Shown here one piece after another: positions 11,316-22,925 of a stretch of 64,000 nt of DNA. Source of the stretch: Athripsodes cinereus (taxonomy: Eukaryota; Arthropoda; Insecta; Trichoptera; Leptoceridae); assembly GCA_947579605.1 (NCBI GenBank), contig OX388312.1, positions 21,475,313-21,539,312 of the forward strand, in the 5' to 3' direction. The translations under genes and the position numbers were made by a program. Under the pieces are notes generated by a model that did not search any database, was not told the origin of the DNA, and worked only from the letters and a program-made list of their open reading frames with translations. How positions within the stretch are numbered: the stretch's first letter is position 1; every line of letters begins with the position of its first letter.

Positions 11316-14126
11316 ATGGATCAGATGTTACCGAGTCCCGGGTTTTCAATTCCCAGTATAGGAACCCCACTTCATCAGCCAGAAGAAGACCAGCAGATTC
11401 TTCCAAATGCTATGCAACAGCAGATGCCTCCTCTGGCTCCAATGGGTCAGTCCCCTGGAATGGGAATGTTTGGAAATATGCCCACAATGATGTCCACGCC
11501 ACAAAGATCATTCCACACATATGCTCCCTTTGCAACTCCTCAAAGTATGATGCAGCCACAAACACCTGTAAGTTGATCACTTATTATATTATATGAAAAA
11601 TAATGGTACGCCCAAATCTATCTGTACCATCATGGAGGGGTCATCCTCTTCCTGTCAATAATAAGGCATTCAGGAAAAGTTCTCCATGTGTGATGCTTTA
11701 TAATACTAGCTTCTTCGTTTGAAAACAGTGTGACCAGATTTTATTTTCAAAAACTACTAAATGGGGAAGTCAAAAACTACTAAATTCTTAAAATGGTATA
11801 GGAATTTGAAGTATTTCAAAAACTCCTAGGTTTTCTTAAACAATATTTTATCACAGTACCTTTTTTTACAACCTACCGGGTATTTGTACCGACGATGGTC
11901 AATATCGGATACTTTTCTTGAAAATTTCTACCCCCCCGTCGCCGAATTTTCAAAATGGTATAGGAATTTGAAGTATTTCAAAAACTCCTCGGTTTTCTTC
12001 AACAATATTTTCTCGCAGTACCTTTTTCTAAAATGTACCCGGTATTTGTACCGACAATTATTTTTGAATTAGTAAGTATCAGGTACTTTTCCCAAATACC
12101 CAATAATTTATCTACCAATTACCGACTAAATACAAAAACTACCAAAAACTACTAAAACCTACCAAAGAAATAAAAACTACTAAACATATTTGCAAATGCC
12201 TCAAAAACTACCAAAAAAGTAGGAAACTACCAAATCTGGTCACACTGTTTGAAAACTAATAAAAAGAATGGGAGACCTTTTTTATTTGGGGAATTCCACT
12301 TTTACACCTAATACTTATATTGTACAACAAAATATTTCAGCAAATGATGTCACCAATGGTAAATGCAGGCAGTAATATGGCAATGCCGAGCGGAGTGAGC
12401 CAAATCACAGGTCCTGCAACTCCAATGACGCCTATGACTCCACATTCTGCAGATCCTGGCATTCTTCCGCAATTACAGTCAGTATTATTATCAATTATAG
12501 ATTCTCTTAATATTTTTTATACATACCCTCAATATAGATTATAACAATTTCTTTTACTCATCATTAAAAAAAATACAACATACACTTCAAGTCGTAGTAA
12601 ACATACTAATGATCCTTATTGAATAACACTTAACAAATTTGTAGTATAATTATGCTACTGGCTAGTAACCTTTCATATATATATTGCTCGATGTCTCAAA
12701 AATGCAAGGACAGTAATTGCCGAATTTTTTTTTTTCATATAGGATACAACTTTATTAGATTTTCTTTCCGGGTTAGATGGAAGATATCACAATCTAGTGA
12801 TCTGTGGATTAAATTGCATAACAGATAATTTTATTATACTTTATAATGATTGAAGTTATAACAAATATACGGTAAAGAATAAAAATAAAATAAATAAATA
12901 TTATACTTGGTCTCATCTGAAAATATTTTATTACACAAACATATATCCAAATAAATCTATAATATGCTTTGTATTAATATTCAATTTAAATATTATTTAT
13001 TTACCATGATCTTTAACTTTCGATATAGCTATTTTGTTTTATTTTATTTGTTCAAAATGTACTTTTTTAAATGGATGTTTCTGTTTGTAGGAATATTGTT
13101 TCCACCGTAAACTTGAACTGTAAATTGGATTTAAAAAAGATTGCCCTTCACGCTCGTAATGCAGAGTATAATCCAAAACGATTTGCTGCCGTTATCATGA
13201 GAATTCGAGAACCCAGGACGACGGCTCTTATATTCTCATCAGGGAAAATGGTTTGTACAGGGGCCAAAAGTGAAGAGGACTCGAGATTAGCTGCTAGGAA
13301 ATATGCTAGGATTATACAAAAATTAGGCTTTACAGTAAGAAATTTCACCCACTTTTTTACTATTAAATAATAATAATAAACAATAAACGGAGAGTATTTA
13401 AAGCGCCATCTTTGTGCCATAGCACCTCTAGGACGCTGTACATGATAATGTTTTATCTTCAACAAAGTTGTCTGTGTCAAGATTTTAATTTTAAATACAA
13501 TAACATTATAACACATAATCTCAGATACATAGTGATATGTATCCGCGTCAGGAATAAAAATAAAATAATGCAATATACACAACAGTCACAGTTCATAAAA
13601 AAGTTTGAAGAAGTAGGTCTTGAGGTCCCTCTTCGGCCGGAAGTCGGCAGCACACAATTATTAAGTTACAAAATATATTTATCACTGAAGTTTTATACAT
13701 AATAAATAAATAGTAAAGTGGTTTGAGTTTTTATTAAGCTGCAATAGCAGCAACAACATTCTAGATAGGAGGCGTGCCTCATCATTGAATCAAGGATGTT
13801 AAATATCTTGTCTTTATGATTATATATTAAAATTGACTTAACTTTTTCAGGCAAAATTCTTGGATTTCAAGATACAAAATATGGTCGGCAGTTGTGATGT
13901 TAAATTCCCCATCAGATTAGAAGGTCTTGTTCTGACACACGGACAGTTTAGTTCGTACGAACCAGAATTATTCCCAGGACTTATTTATCGAATGGTGAAA
14001 CCGAGAATTGTGTTACTTATATTCGTGTCTGGAAAAGTTGTGCTTACTGGTGCTAAAGTCAAAAAAGAGATTATGGAAGCATTTGATAACATTTATCCAA
14101 TTTTAAAAAGTTTCAAAAAGCAGTGA
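11316..14126 (+). CDS. Tbp: TATA-binding protein (TBP), four coding exons
   Basis: TBP binds the TATA element and nucleates RNA polymerase I, II and III initiation complexes (TFIID, SL1, TFIIIB). Exons read: 11316-11567, 12341-12477, 13091-13334, 13851-14126. All junctions are GT...AG and the frame is kept, giving 302 residues. Residues 1-129 are the Met/Pro/Gln-rich N-terminus (starts [13 protein letters not shown]; contains PMTPMTP). From about residue 131 the conserved saddle begins: repeat 1 ([20 protein letters not shown], then [19 protein letters not shown]) and repeat 2 ([19 protein letters not shown], then FPGLIYRM and [15 protein letters not shown]), ending FKKQ. The DNA-intercalating Phe pairs of both repeats are present. 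The start ATG has an AAAATGG context. Intron 1 carries a hAT MITE, and an eIF3K gene follows on the same strand. Identification is near certain. Confidence 0.97.
11726..12247. mobile_element. hAT-type MITE in TBP intron 1
   Basis: A 522-bp element with terminal inverted repeats CAGTGTGACCAGATTT and AAATCTGGTCACACTG. It is flanked by an exact 8-bp duplication TTTGAAAA (11718-11725 and 12248-12255), which is the hAT signature. Inside, a block of about 80 bp starting AAAATGGTATAGGAATTTGA is present twice (about 11792-11870 and 11950-12030), and AAAACTACYAAA-type motifs fill both subterminal regions. There is no transposase. Confidence 0.9.
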
Positions 14127-14205
14127 CTTACACTTTCAGAAAAGCATTTTATATGGTTTTTATATTATTTACTATCAAGAAAAGTGGATACAAGTTTTAG
14201 TTTAT

Positions 14206-14211
14206 AATAAA
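14206..14211 (+). promoter_or_regulatory. Poly(A) signal of TBP
   Basis: AATAAA 80 nt after the TBP stop codon, followed by a T/G-rich stretch (GTTTTTGGACTTTGTATTTT). It is the first canonical signal downstream. Confidence 0.7.
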
Positions 14212-14724
14212 TGTTTTTGGACTTTGTATTTTCAAGTATTTCAAAGTACTTGGTGACAATACATGACTTAAAGTTTTAGTTCAAAATATTCCCTTTAATC
14301 CTTTTGTAAGTTTTTAGCTTCCTAATATTTTTATGATTCACATTTGTGCATAAATTTGTTAACTCAATAACAGAATGTAGTTAATATTGCTTCTGTTTTA
14401 TAAATCATACAGGTGTTCTTTGCTGGTAATATGGGACCTAGAAATCAGTTAAATGAGAAATTTCTTCCTAACAAAAATAAACATATTTTACTTCAATAAC
14501 TGATATGGAATAATAATATAGAACAATGAAACCTGTTGGAAAGCAGAATCAATTTATGCAAGTTTTTTCCGCTTTATTTATTTACATTTTGTAAGTGGTT
14601 GCATGGAATATAAAAACATTCAAAAGAATATTCAAGTATAAAGAACAAAAATTGTTATAGGTCCTTTTTTTATTTCAGCCACATACCCACTCTCTATATT
14701 CATTATTTTATTACACTACAAAAG

Positions 14725-14908
14725 AGGTTCCATTTTTTTTTCTCGAGGACCACTTTACATGTTTTCTGGTTTTGGGTAGACCCCTGCTACTCGCTTTGAA
14801 AGATTTAAACTTCCAACTGTAGTGAAGTATATGTAGTGACATGGACCCATTGCAGGTCCTCGTTGACCCTAGGGGGTCGATATTGACCAATTTGGGAATC
14901 ACTGCACT
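14725..14908. repeat. hAT-like repeat fragment
   Basis: Begins GAGGTTCCATTTTTTT, passes GGACCACTTTACATGTTTTC and ends TTTGGGAATCACTGCACTAG. A related copy is nested at 51078-51525 with the same order of blocks. The GGGAATCACTG end resembles common hAT termini, but no target duplication could be fixed. Confidence 0.5.
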
Positions 14909-14909
14909 A

Positions 14910-16072
14910 GAGACATGTTGGAACATACAATGGATTTTCATTTATTTTTTTCTTGCTTTACTGACATGGCAGGAACAGTTATTTCATTACATAGTTTATA
15001 ATGACTCTTCAGTTCCATAAACTGACAAATCTCAATTTTAATGTTCCAAGATTTGCCATGGTCAAGGCTGTCTGTCAACCGAAAACTCAAAACAAATATG
15101 AGCTTCTAGTATAAATTATTAAAATTTAATTTTTTTTGTTCATGGAATTGAAAGAATATTACTCTTTACAAATAATAAGCCAAAAATCTAGATTTTAAAA
15201 ATTCCCAATTGTTGGCGTATAGAAATCGTAAGTCATTAAATTCTAGGTTTATTTTATAAGTTTGTTATGTAAACAATAAGAGAAATTGTATAAGGAAATA
15301 AATTATATAAAACTTAAATGTTCTTTCATTTTAAATATGTAAGTTATAAATATATTTATTTTATTTTATCGTAACTCACTAAATGAGTCTACTATGTAAA
15401 ATAATTTATGAACATATTTATAAGAAAGGTCCTATAACAAATCTCATGTTGTTTTTAAATCTATGGGACCTCCTAAACTTGAGAGGTCATAAAAAAATGA
15501 AGAGCTAGAAAATGTGATCATTTTCCTCATTCCCATTCAATGATACAAAATATTCATATTTCCATGGCGGACATCAATGTGCAATAATGGAAAGAAATAT
15601 TTGTGGTTTAAAATAGAACCAGTCTTATTTTATTATTGTACATACAGCCAGATTATGGCGTTATTTAGATTTGTCACCGCAAAACAAGTATAGCCAAAAC
15701 CAAAAATGGTTTGGGAAACCATGTGATTTCTTTCAATTAGTGTAAGTTTAGTTACAAAGAAAATTAACACTCGGTTTTCATATCCATGGGTGTCGATATT
15801 TTAAGCGTCTTGCTCAAATTTATTAAAAAAAAATTATATATACTTAATCTATTTTCTGTATAAATTTGAGCAAGATCATTTCTGTATAAATCTCAGCCGC
15901 GTACGGCGTAGTGGAAAGTACTCTTATATTTTATTGTCTATGACTCTATGGTTTTGATTTTTTATTATTGTCTATGATTATTGACGCCATCTGGCAATTT
16001 GTAACGTCACGTTGGACGTACGTTATTTGTAGATTTTATAAATTATATTATTAATATAATTACGGCATTAAA
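14910..16072. other. TBP-eIF3K intergenic stretch
   Basis: No coding exon seen. The last 110 bp carry a likely eIF3K promoter region: GACGCCATCTGGCAATTTG, then AACGTCACGTTGGACGTACG. These are CRE-like ACGTCA half-sites and a GCCATC motif, common in TATA-less housekeeping promoters. The transcription start is not resolved. Confidence 0.45.
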
Positions 16073-19000
16073 ATGGTTGAGGCTATGAAACAACAAGTTT
16101 CCCTGATGCTGAAAGGCATTGACAGGTAGTTTAATTCCAAAAGCTTTCAATATCTCTGCGTATTTAACATTTTATTTCCATATGACATGTTCCGGTTTTT
16201 GCAATAATCCATGTGTTTCAGATACAATCCAGAAAATTTGCCAACTTTGGAGCGATATGTGGAGATTCAGTCAAGGGAAAATTCCTATGATTTAGAGGCT
16301 AACCTGACGGTTCTCAAATTGTACCAATTCAACCCAACATTATTTAATCTGGACACGACATGTCAGATTCTTTTAAAAGCACTGACAAACTTTCCTCACA
16401 CTGATTTCATTCTATGCAAGTGTTTGCTGCTAGAATCTCAGGTATGCAAAATCATCATTACTTTTGTGACAAGTGTTTTTTCTACCAATCGTAGTATCTC
16501 CTACAAAGCAGTGTGCAGATAATTCAAGGCATGTAATGATTATACATAACCTCTATGCTGCAAACTTACACTACTGATGTTAGATGTATTGCACTCCAAT
16601 GTTTGGGTTTTGAATGAATGAACAAGGTAAATCTAAATGACATGTAACCCAATTATCGATTGAACTTCAACTGAGGTCAACAAATAAATATTGGTCACAT
16701 ATCCTGTATAGGTAAGCATTTAAGATTAATCAGGTGATCAAAGCATTCCTCGTATTCCATTTAGCACAGAATTCTATTAAGACAAAAAAATACATCTACT
16801 CTGATATTTTAGTAAAAAGTGTGACAAATCAATTCCAAAGAACACTTTTTATTTGTAAAAGAGTTACGTTTTTATTTGTAGCTATATAAAATGAAACATA
16901 TCTTTATGTCAAAATGAAAGTGCAGTAAGTCACAAGTAGGGGATTCGATCCCGACCCTTTTTTCTAATCCCGGGATTTCGGGATCATCTACAGTTGATCC
17001 CGGGATCCCGGGACTAGTCCCGGGATTGTTTTGGTAATGTAAAGTGGTAACAAAAAGTCAGTAGGCCATGTCAAATTCACTTTTTTTTATTAATCTGGCA
17101 ATGAATTTAAGTTGTGAATCTGCAAAAAGTCGGTTAAACAAAATTACACTTCAAACTTCTTCTAAAATAAACAAACAAGGCACATATCATTTATAAAACT
17201 AACAATTTAACTTTTTTTATATTTTCAATTTGAACTCTTGTATTTGTATTTATTTCATAGTTTTAACCCAGAACAGTTTTAGTTTAGTGGGGCAATATAT
17301 TCTATAATGTTGTTATTTATGTTTGTTTGTATGTACTAATTTGGAATATTTAAAAAAAAAAAAAATTTAGTTTAACCCATAACAAAAAAATACATACTAC
17401 AGGGATCAATGTTTAAACTCGTATTTTTAAATCAAATTGACCAGAGACTTTATGAATTATTTATACTCCTACAAATTAGGTTGATGAGTGATTTTTTGAT
17501 GCTATTTTTTAAAATATCAAATCGCTCAAGCATTGTTAAAAGACTATTCCAACGCGATTTGCAGTTAAACAATAAATTAAGGGCCCCGTTTAGCAAAAAC
17601 GGTATAATATTCTATTTTCAACAAATTTGATATAAAAACTGCCAAAACTTGTTGACCCTTGCAAACATATTGATTTAATAAAATAAAAAATCAAATATTT
17701 ATTACCAATATTAGTTTTTTACTAAAAAATAAATAAATCGCACACTGACGAGATTTATTTAGGCACTCTTTGTTATATCAAAATACAAATTATTTGTAAA
17801 ATATATATATTTTTTATTCGTCCTATCAAGCATATAAATACTATAGATTTAAGCAAACTTTTTTTAGTAAACAAAAAATTGAGTTCATGTGGTGATTTTT
17901 GGTTTCAAAATATGAGAAATTTTATCCAAAAAATATTTTTTAAAGTCGGTCAATATCCATGAAAAAAACAAAATTTTTTTTTTTTTCTATAATTGTAATA
18001 ACTATCTAAATATTCTCAATATTAAAATAATACATGGAAATTTGTAGGATTCTCGTGCATTTATGTACCAAACACACCCCCGAATTCGATTTCTAGAAAT
18101 ATGCTTTTTTATAAATGAATACTATGAAGCTAAAATCGAGTTTTTTTTTTAAAGTTTAAGTTTGATATTGGTAATGAATGTTTGTTTTCATATTTTATCA
18201 AATCAATATGTTCGTAGGGTCAACAAGTTTTGAGAGTTTGTGTACCAAACTTGTTTAAAATTGAATCTTTTATCGTTTTTGCTAAAGGGGGCTCTTAAGC
18301 TCTCTTCCATGTTCCTTTTCAATATAGTTTTGAATCATAGAATCATTCTTCAAAGATGCTCTTTTGAAAATAAGAACCACTAGGTACCAGCTTTCTTTAC
18401 GACTTCATTGATATTCCGGTCATTGGTCAAACTCACCATTACCGATTTTAATGACTAATCCTGAGTCCAGTTCTTCATTATCACCATCCGAATCATCAAT
18501 AAAAGGCGATAGCCGTTTATGTATTAAATAAATAAAATATCATCACTGGTTCATTTGCAGGTATTTTTCTATACAATAAATCACAAACGGCGTGAATACT
18601 ATACTACTATACTATACCATCACGGCATATCCCACAAGTGGGGTAGCCAGCAGAATAAGTGAATACCGTGTGTAAAACAAACTAGGTGCTTTGCATTAAC
18701 AAGTTTTCCAACTGTAATTTGGACCATCAGTAACTATTGCCACAATATCGTATCTAGTGAGATATAGAACTCAGAATAGCGCTCTTTTAAGATACTTACA
18801 CAAGCTTCGGCTGTCAGTGATTCATTGATGCGAATGAGTCCCAAATTCTTTACTTATTGTATAATTGTATTAATCCCGAAAATCCCGGGATTTCTTAAAT
18901 TAAATCCCGAAAATTTCGGGACTAAAATACGATCGGGATCCCGGGATTCGGGATCCCGGGATCGAATCCCCTAGTCACAAGTCGCTTTATATTAAGTATA

Positions 19001-20854
19001 TAGACTAATATTCTATTTATTTTGATTAGACGGCGTTGTTAAACTAAATTTTAACATTGTTTATTAAATCTATGGATATCACTAATTATAATTTGTTTTC
19101 GAACACAGATAAATATTTTATCGGAAAGAGCATAATCCAAACTACAACCCTATATGCACATGTCATTTTGGGCAAAATTCCAAATCACTCCATAATGAGT
19201 GGATGGCCTTTAAAAATTGAATAAAATTTGGGCAAAATTTGTTATATTGAAACACAGATATGCCCACAATTATTTCACAATTTGGTAAAATACTAAATTG
19301 ACTACAGAAAAATGGATTTTTAGACTTCAATCTACAATTTTTTTTATTGCAGTCTGAGGAAGAAACAATCAGTCAAATAAAATATCTCGCTGATATACTT
19401 GAGCAGTGTGACTTTGCTCAGTTCTGGAACAGAGTTCATCAGATGCCAGAGCTATGCGGCAGGATCACTGGATTCCATGACTCCATTAGGAAATTTGTCT
19501 GCCATGTTGTGGGCATCACATACCAAACCATTGATAAAGCTAATCTCGCCAACTTATTAGGAGGAGTTGATGGTAAGGCTATAAAATAAGCCTTTATAAT
19601 AATGTTATGAATTTTTGACACAATTGGATGTCGGGGACTGGATTTTACTTACTAGAAGTGCAGACGTCAATTATATTTTGAACCACTCTAGATTAATCAT
19701 TCCAGTTGATTACACTCACCGATAGTCAACCTAATTAAATAGGTATTGACTAGCTTTCTGTGAGTGTAATCCACTGGAATGATTAATCTAGAGTGGTTCA
19801 AAATATAATTAACCTTTATAATCCTTTTTGAGTACTATAAGTTGCTCTTAAATTCAAGGATACATCGGAGGTACCAATATAAATAGCTTAATAACTCCTA
19901 TATTTACTTAGGTATTTTATTCTTCACTGTACACAGGTTACAAATTGATTATGACATGGTGTCAAAAGTCAACATCCGAAAGAATGTACAGAGAGCAAGT
20001 TTATTACTATAAAATGATGTCTTTCAACTAACCATTGATAGGGCATCATACCTCAGAGGTGGGGCGCTGCCCTTCCACATAAATATTCAAATTCAAATGT
20101 TTTTTTTATTTAAATAAAATTTACAATTGAACAATATTACATACACACCTTAATACTAAAAATATTATTGAAAATTTACCAACTCTTTAATTAAAAAAGA
20201 GACCGGTGGGGCACATGACTTTTGAAAAGACTACGCTGGGGCATGGCATAAAGAAGGTTGGGAAATACTGGTTTAAAAGTAGAAGTTATCAATTTTTAAC
20301 ACAAATATCAAATGTTCTCTGTATCATTTAAAATAAAAACATTTGAATAATTTATTGTATTGAACTTGTTACAAAAAGAATTAAAGTTTTTAAAGTAAAA
20401 TTGCTGGCTACTCTGCTAGTGAAGGTGCCAAAGTGGTAAAGATAGATTAATAAACTTCCTGTATCTATCTCTGAAATTAAAGGGTGCTGATCCTTTTTCT
20501 CACACAAAAGAAAAATTAAGTCCACTTAATCAAGATGCATATGATTATCAATAAACATTTATTGATCCTTGATTACATTATTACAAAGTCATGGCTCTAC
20601 CACTCAACTGGGTAATGCCCGTACCAGAATATTGAAGTTTCACATAATTTTTTATAATAGAAATGTGTATTTTAAATAAAATATAATTTCTCTTTTCAGA
20701 TGGTGCTTTGAAACACTGGGTGAAGAAATATGGTTGGAGGGAAGAAGGCAATCTGATATTTATTGCCTCACAAGACGAGAATATCAAAACAAAGAACATC
20801 ACAGAGAAGATTGAGTTTGATAACTTGGCTCCTCTGATGGCGTCATGTCTATGA
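16073..20854 (+). CDS. eIF3k: Translation initiation factor eIF3 subunit K, four exons
   Basis: eIF3K (p28) is a small non-core subunit of eIF3, which brings mRNA and Met-tRNA to the 40S subunit in the cytoplasm. It has a HEAT-like helical N-terminal half and a winged-helix C-terminus (CSN8/PSMD8/EIF3K family). Exons: 16073-16125, 16222-16441, 19353-19572, 20700-20854. All introns are GT...AG with phases that join correctly, giving 215 residues against about 218 in animals. Diagnostic stretches are [20 protein letters not shown] at the N-terminus, [49 protein letters not shown], and near the end [10 protein letters not shown] and [19 protein letters not shown]. The junction of exons 3 and 4 gives GGVDDGAL. 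Intron 2 (2.9 kb) is expanded by nested transposons; intron 3 holds a hairpin element. No canonical AATAAA is seen in the first 200 nt after the stop. Confidence 0.96.
17581..18294. mobile_element. TTAA-type non-autonomous element, copy 1
   Basis: 714 bp, flanked on both sides by TTAA (17577-17580, 18295-18298). Ends GGGCCCCGTTTAGCAAAAAC and, at the right, GTTTTTGCTAAAGGGGGCTC. Subterminal regions are also inverted over more than 100 bp (CAAAACTTGTTGACCCTTGC against GTAGGGTCAACAAGTTTTG). No coding capacity. TTAA duplication points to piggyBac-type mobilisation. Closely similar copy at 49344-50058. Confidence 0.88.
18600..18658 (-). mobile_element. 5'-truncated SINE-A inside the hAT transposase
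   Basis: Only the last 59 bp of SINE-A (complement: CTGCTGGCTACCCCACTTGT ... GGTATAGTATAGTAGTATA), flanked by an exact 8-bp duplication GTGAATAC (18592-18599, 18659-18666). This pins down the 3' end of the family and shows that it integrates with target duplication and 5' truncation, as LINE machinery does. Confidence 0.85.
19669..19810. mobile_element. Hairpin MITE in eIF3K intron 3
   Basis: 142 bp. The ends AATTATATTTTGAACCACTC and GAGTGGTTCAAAATATAATT are perfect complements, continuing through TAGATTAATCATTCCAGT/ACTGGAATGATTAATCTA and then TGATTACACTCA/TGAGTGTAATCCA with one mismatch. The loop is about 40 bp. No obvious target duplication. It is probably a small MITE; the long stem would form a very stable hairpin in the pre-mRNA. 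Confidence 0.7.
20030..20275. repeat. Unclassified repeat-like patch in eIF3K intron 3
   Basis: GC-richer block CCTCAGAGGTGGGGCGCTGC, then an AT-rich section, then GACCGGTGGGGCACATGACT and GGTTGGGAAATACTGG. The last resembles the end of a hAT-like element, but I could not find a matching left end or a target duplication. A related CACCTCTGAGGTGG motif is at about 32358. Confidence 0.3.
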
Positions 20855-21755
20855 GCAATTTATTAATTCAAGTATTTATAAGTATTTTTTTATACAGTAA
20901 AACATAGCCTCACCACAACCAATCTCTTTTATTACTTTTTCTATACCTGCCTCAATGGTACTTTGCAATACTCGAGTTATAAATATGAAAGAATATGCAT
21001 CCACTGCTATTGTGCCTTGCAATATGAGTTATAATGTAGACTTTAAAATGATGGACAAATATACTACTTTTTTTAATTCCTTTTGAAAACTGGAACTAAG
21101 TAAATTAGCTAGCACCATTGAGTTTATTGTCCAAGATCAAAATTACTTACCAAAGCTTAACATTACATAAATAGACAATTTACACAGTTAGTCCCAATCT
21201 AAGATATGGATACTAACATGACGATACACATACACCCAATGCACTAAACACCTATATAAATGTAACACCCAGACTACTTTGAAAAGGTCATCCTTCATTT
21301 TGCATAGGCCGGGAATCGAACCCGGGACCTCCTGACTCAAGGCAAGAATGTTACCTCCGCACTACACCGACAGTCAGTTAAATGGTTGCTAAATGGAAAA
21401 TTTTGATAATTAGTGGATCCCACCACATTCCTGGATTTATTCATTCCTTGCTGAGTATTGATAATTTATAGAAAAATAGATTCAAATGGAATACAATCAA
21501 TATAAAGAGAACAAGTTTATTGGAATGGTGCGATCTCTTCCAAGTTACCCGATATTTTTGGAGTAAGGAAATTTCCGTTAGAAGAGATATCAAATTGAGT
21601 GTGAAAATTCAAGTAAATCACAGTTAAGCCCCAAATCAAACTTGATGTGAACATGTTCTACATCCTATATATTATTTACAATCAATTGAAATAAGATTGA
21701 TGAAAAGTTTGATTGAAAAAAATATGATTGATAAAACAGCTTGCATATTTTATAT
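20855..21755. other. Intergenic stretch after eIF3K
   Basis: Holds the eIF3K 3' UTR at its left and the tRNA-like SINE head at 21297-21385. I see no gene. Confidence 0.5.
21297..21385 (-). repeat. tRNA-like SINE head
   Basis: Minus strand: GTGTAGTGCGGAGGTAAC (A-box-like TAGTGCGGAGG) and, 30 nt on, GGTCCCGGGTTCGATTCCCGG (B box GGTTCGATTCC with a good T-arm). No complementary acceptor stem is seen, so it is better read as a tRNA-derived SINE than as a working tRNA gene. Confidence 0.6.
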
Positions 21756-21759
21756 GCAG

Positions 21760-21815
21760 CTGGTCTGCTGGCTACCCCACTTGTGGGATATGCCGTGATG
21801 GTATAGTAGTAGTAG
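21760..21815 (+). repeat. SINE-A 3' fragment with TAG tail
   Basis: GCAGCTGGTCTGCTGGCTAC, then CCCACTTGTGGGATATGCCG, then TGATGGTATAGTAGTAGTAG. This shows the family's 3' end and its TAG-repeat tail in good condition. Confidence 0.75.
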
Positions 21816-21882
21816 TTGATGAAAAGTAGCATTCAATGAGTGTGTTCCAGAATTTTAAAATTATAGGTTAGCTAGCACCTAT

Positions 21883-22572
21883 ATAATGTAATAGTGCATG
21901 CACGAGTACTCACACCCCACTAATGGTTGGTAATTCCCAAATATCTCAGGTTAGCAAATTCAGGTACCTGGGAGCCACCATAACGCCAGAGGGTGATCTC
22001 CGGTCGGAATTACCAATCCGCATAGGAGCAGCTAGCGGGGCTTTCAATAACATGATCAAAGTTTGGAAGGCGTCTGGACTCAGCATCAGGACAAAATGCC
22101 GCTTGTTCAGTGCGTGCATCATCCCAATCCTTCTATATGGCTGTGAGTCTTGGCACTTAACCAAGACTCAAGAGCGGAAGATACTAAGCTTTGAAAACAA
22201 GTGTCTTAGAAGGATTTTGGATGTCAAATGGTATGAACATGTTACAAATGATGCTGTGCGCCGGCGCACCCAGTAGAGACCTGTAATCTCCGTAGTACAG
22301 GAGAGACGATGGTCCTGGCTGGGACATGTTTTGAGAATGCCTAATGATAGTTGGCCAAAAAGAACACTGTTCTTCCATCCGCAGGGGTTCCGTCGGCCCG
22401 GGCGTCCCTCTTTCACAATACACCGTTCCTATGACAACGATATCAGAGCGCAAGGAATGTCGTGGAAAGAGGTGACGCAATTGGCACAGAGATGCTCTGA
22501 ATGGAGGAGGCTGGTTTCAGCCCTGTGCTCCCGAGAGGAGCGTTGAGGGCGTTGATGATGATGATGATATAA
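21883..22572 (+). mobile_element. LINE-B 3' fragment (RTE-like), with GAT-repeat tail
   Basis: The C-terminal part of a non-LTR retrotransposon protein after the catalytic reverse transcriptase core. It contains VSKFRYLGATITPEG, then CRLFSACIIPILLYGCESW, then KCLRRILDVKWYEHVTNDAV, then a stop, then SWLGHVLRMPNDSWPKRTLF, RRPGRPSFTIHRS, and WRRLVSALCSREER before the stop. The tail is (GAT)n at about 22553-22568. One in-frame stop at the VRRRTQ junction shows it is inactive. A deleted copy is at 27600-28178 (-). Confidence 0.88.
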
Positions 22573-22799
22573 TATTATGTAAAACTTTATTTGTGTATGA
22601 ATGATGAAATACTTTTTGGAGTTTTTTGAAAATTATTTGATAAGTATTTTTTCTTGTTTAAATTCATGGCAATGGACCCCCAATTAAGTGAATTATCAAA
22701 GAGAAGTATTTTTAATTGGTATATTATGTTTTTTATTAACAAATATGTTACATATAATGTGAAAGCAATCCTTAAAAAAATATGTTTTTGTTTCTAAAA

Positions 22800-22925
22800 T
22801 TCTATGCTATACTCTCGCGCCGTTTTCTCTTTTGGGATGGACAAAGAAATGGATATCCCATATTAATCTATCCTTACATGTTCCTTTCGCTTCACCCGTA
22901 TTTATGCAATTTATTTTAGTCACTA
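22800..22925 (-). mobile_element. LINE-A 3' end, decayed
   Basis: TATACTCTCGCGCCGTTTTC, then TTTGGGATGGACAAAG, then TATTAATCTATCCTTACATG and TTCCTTTCGCTTC match the complement of the LINE-A 3' end, with many changes. Confidence 0.55.

Larger units (their letters stand above)
17400..18865 (-). pseudogene. Broken hAT transposase gene
   Basis: On the minus strand, fragments in order: [18 protein letters not shown] and [14 protein letters not shown] (from about 18858), then after a frameshift [11 protein letters not shown] (the hAT TDG motif), after another shift [16 protein letters not shown], then the SINE-A insertion, then [15 protein letters not shown], then [20 protein letters not shown]. 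There the 714-bp TTAA element splits the gene. It resumes at about 17580 with [19 protein letters not shown], the strongly conserved hAT CxxRWNS...MLERF block. Frameshifts and stops show it is dead. Assignment to the hAT family is by these motifs and the 8-bp target duplication. Confidence 0.85.
16937..18973 (-). mobile_element. hAT element (2 kb) with nested insertions, in eIF3K intron 2
   Basis: Termini TAGGGGATTCGATCCCG and CGGGATCGAATCCCCTA are perfect inverted repeats. The flanking 8-bp duplication GTCACAAG (16929-16936, 18974-18981) is exact. Both subterminal regions are packed with GGGATCCCGGGA-type motifs. The body carries a decayed hAT transposase on the minus strand. The element has itself been hit by a TTAA element (17581-18294) and a SINE-A copy (18600-18658). 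Without those insertions it would be about 1.25 kb. Confidence 0.9.

Noticed and set aside
13148..13582. 144-codon minus-strand open frame across TBP exon 3
   Set aside because: It is the antisense of the highly conserved TBP core; no independent coding signal.
21297..21385. A functional tRNA gene
   Set aside because: A and B boxes are present, but no 7-bp acceptor stem closes and no anticodon arm is clear; a tRNA-derived SINE explains it.
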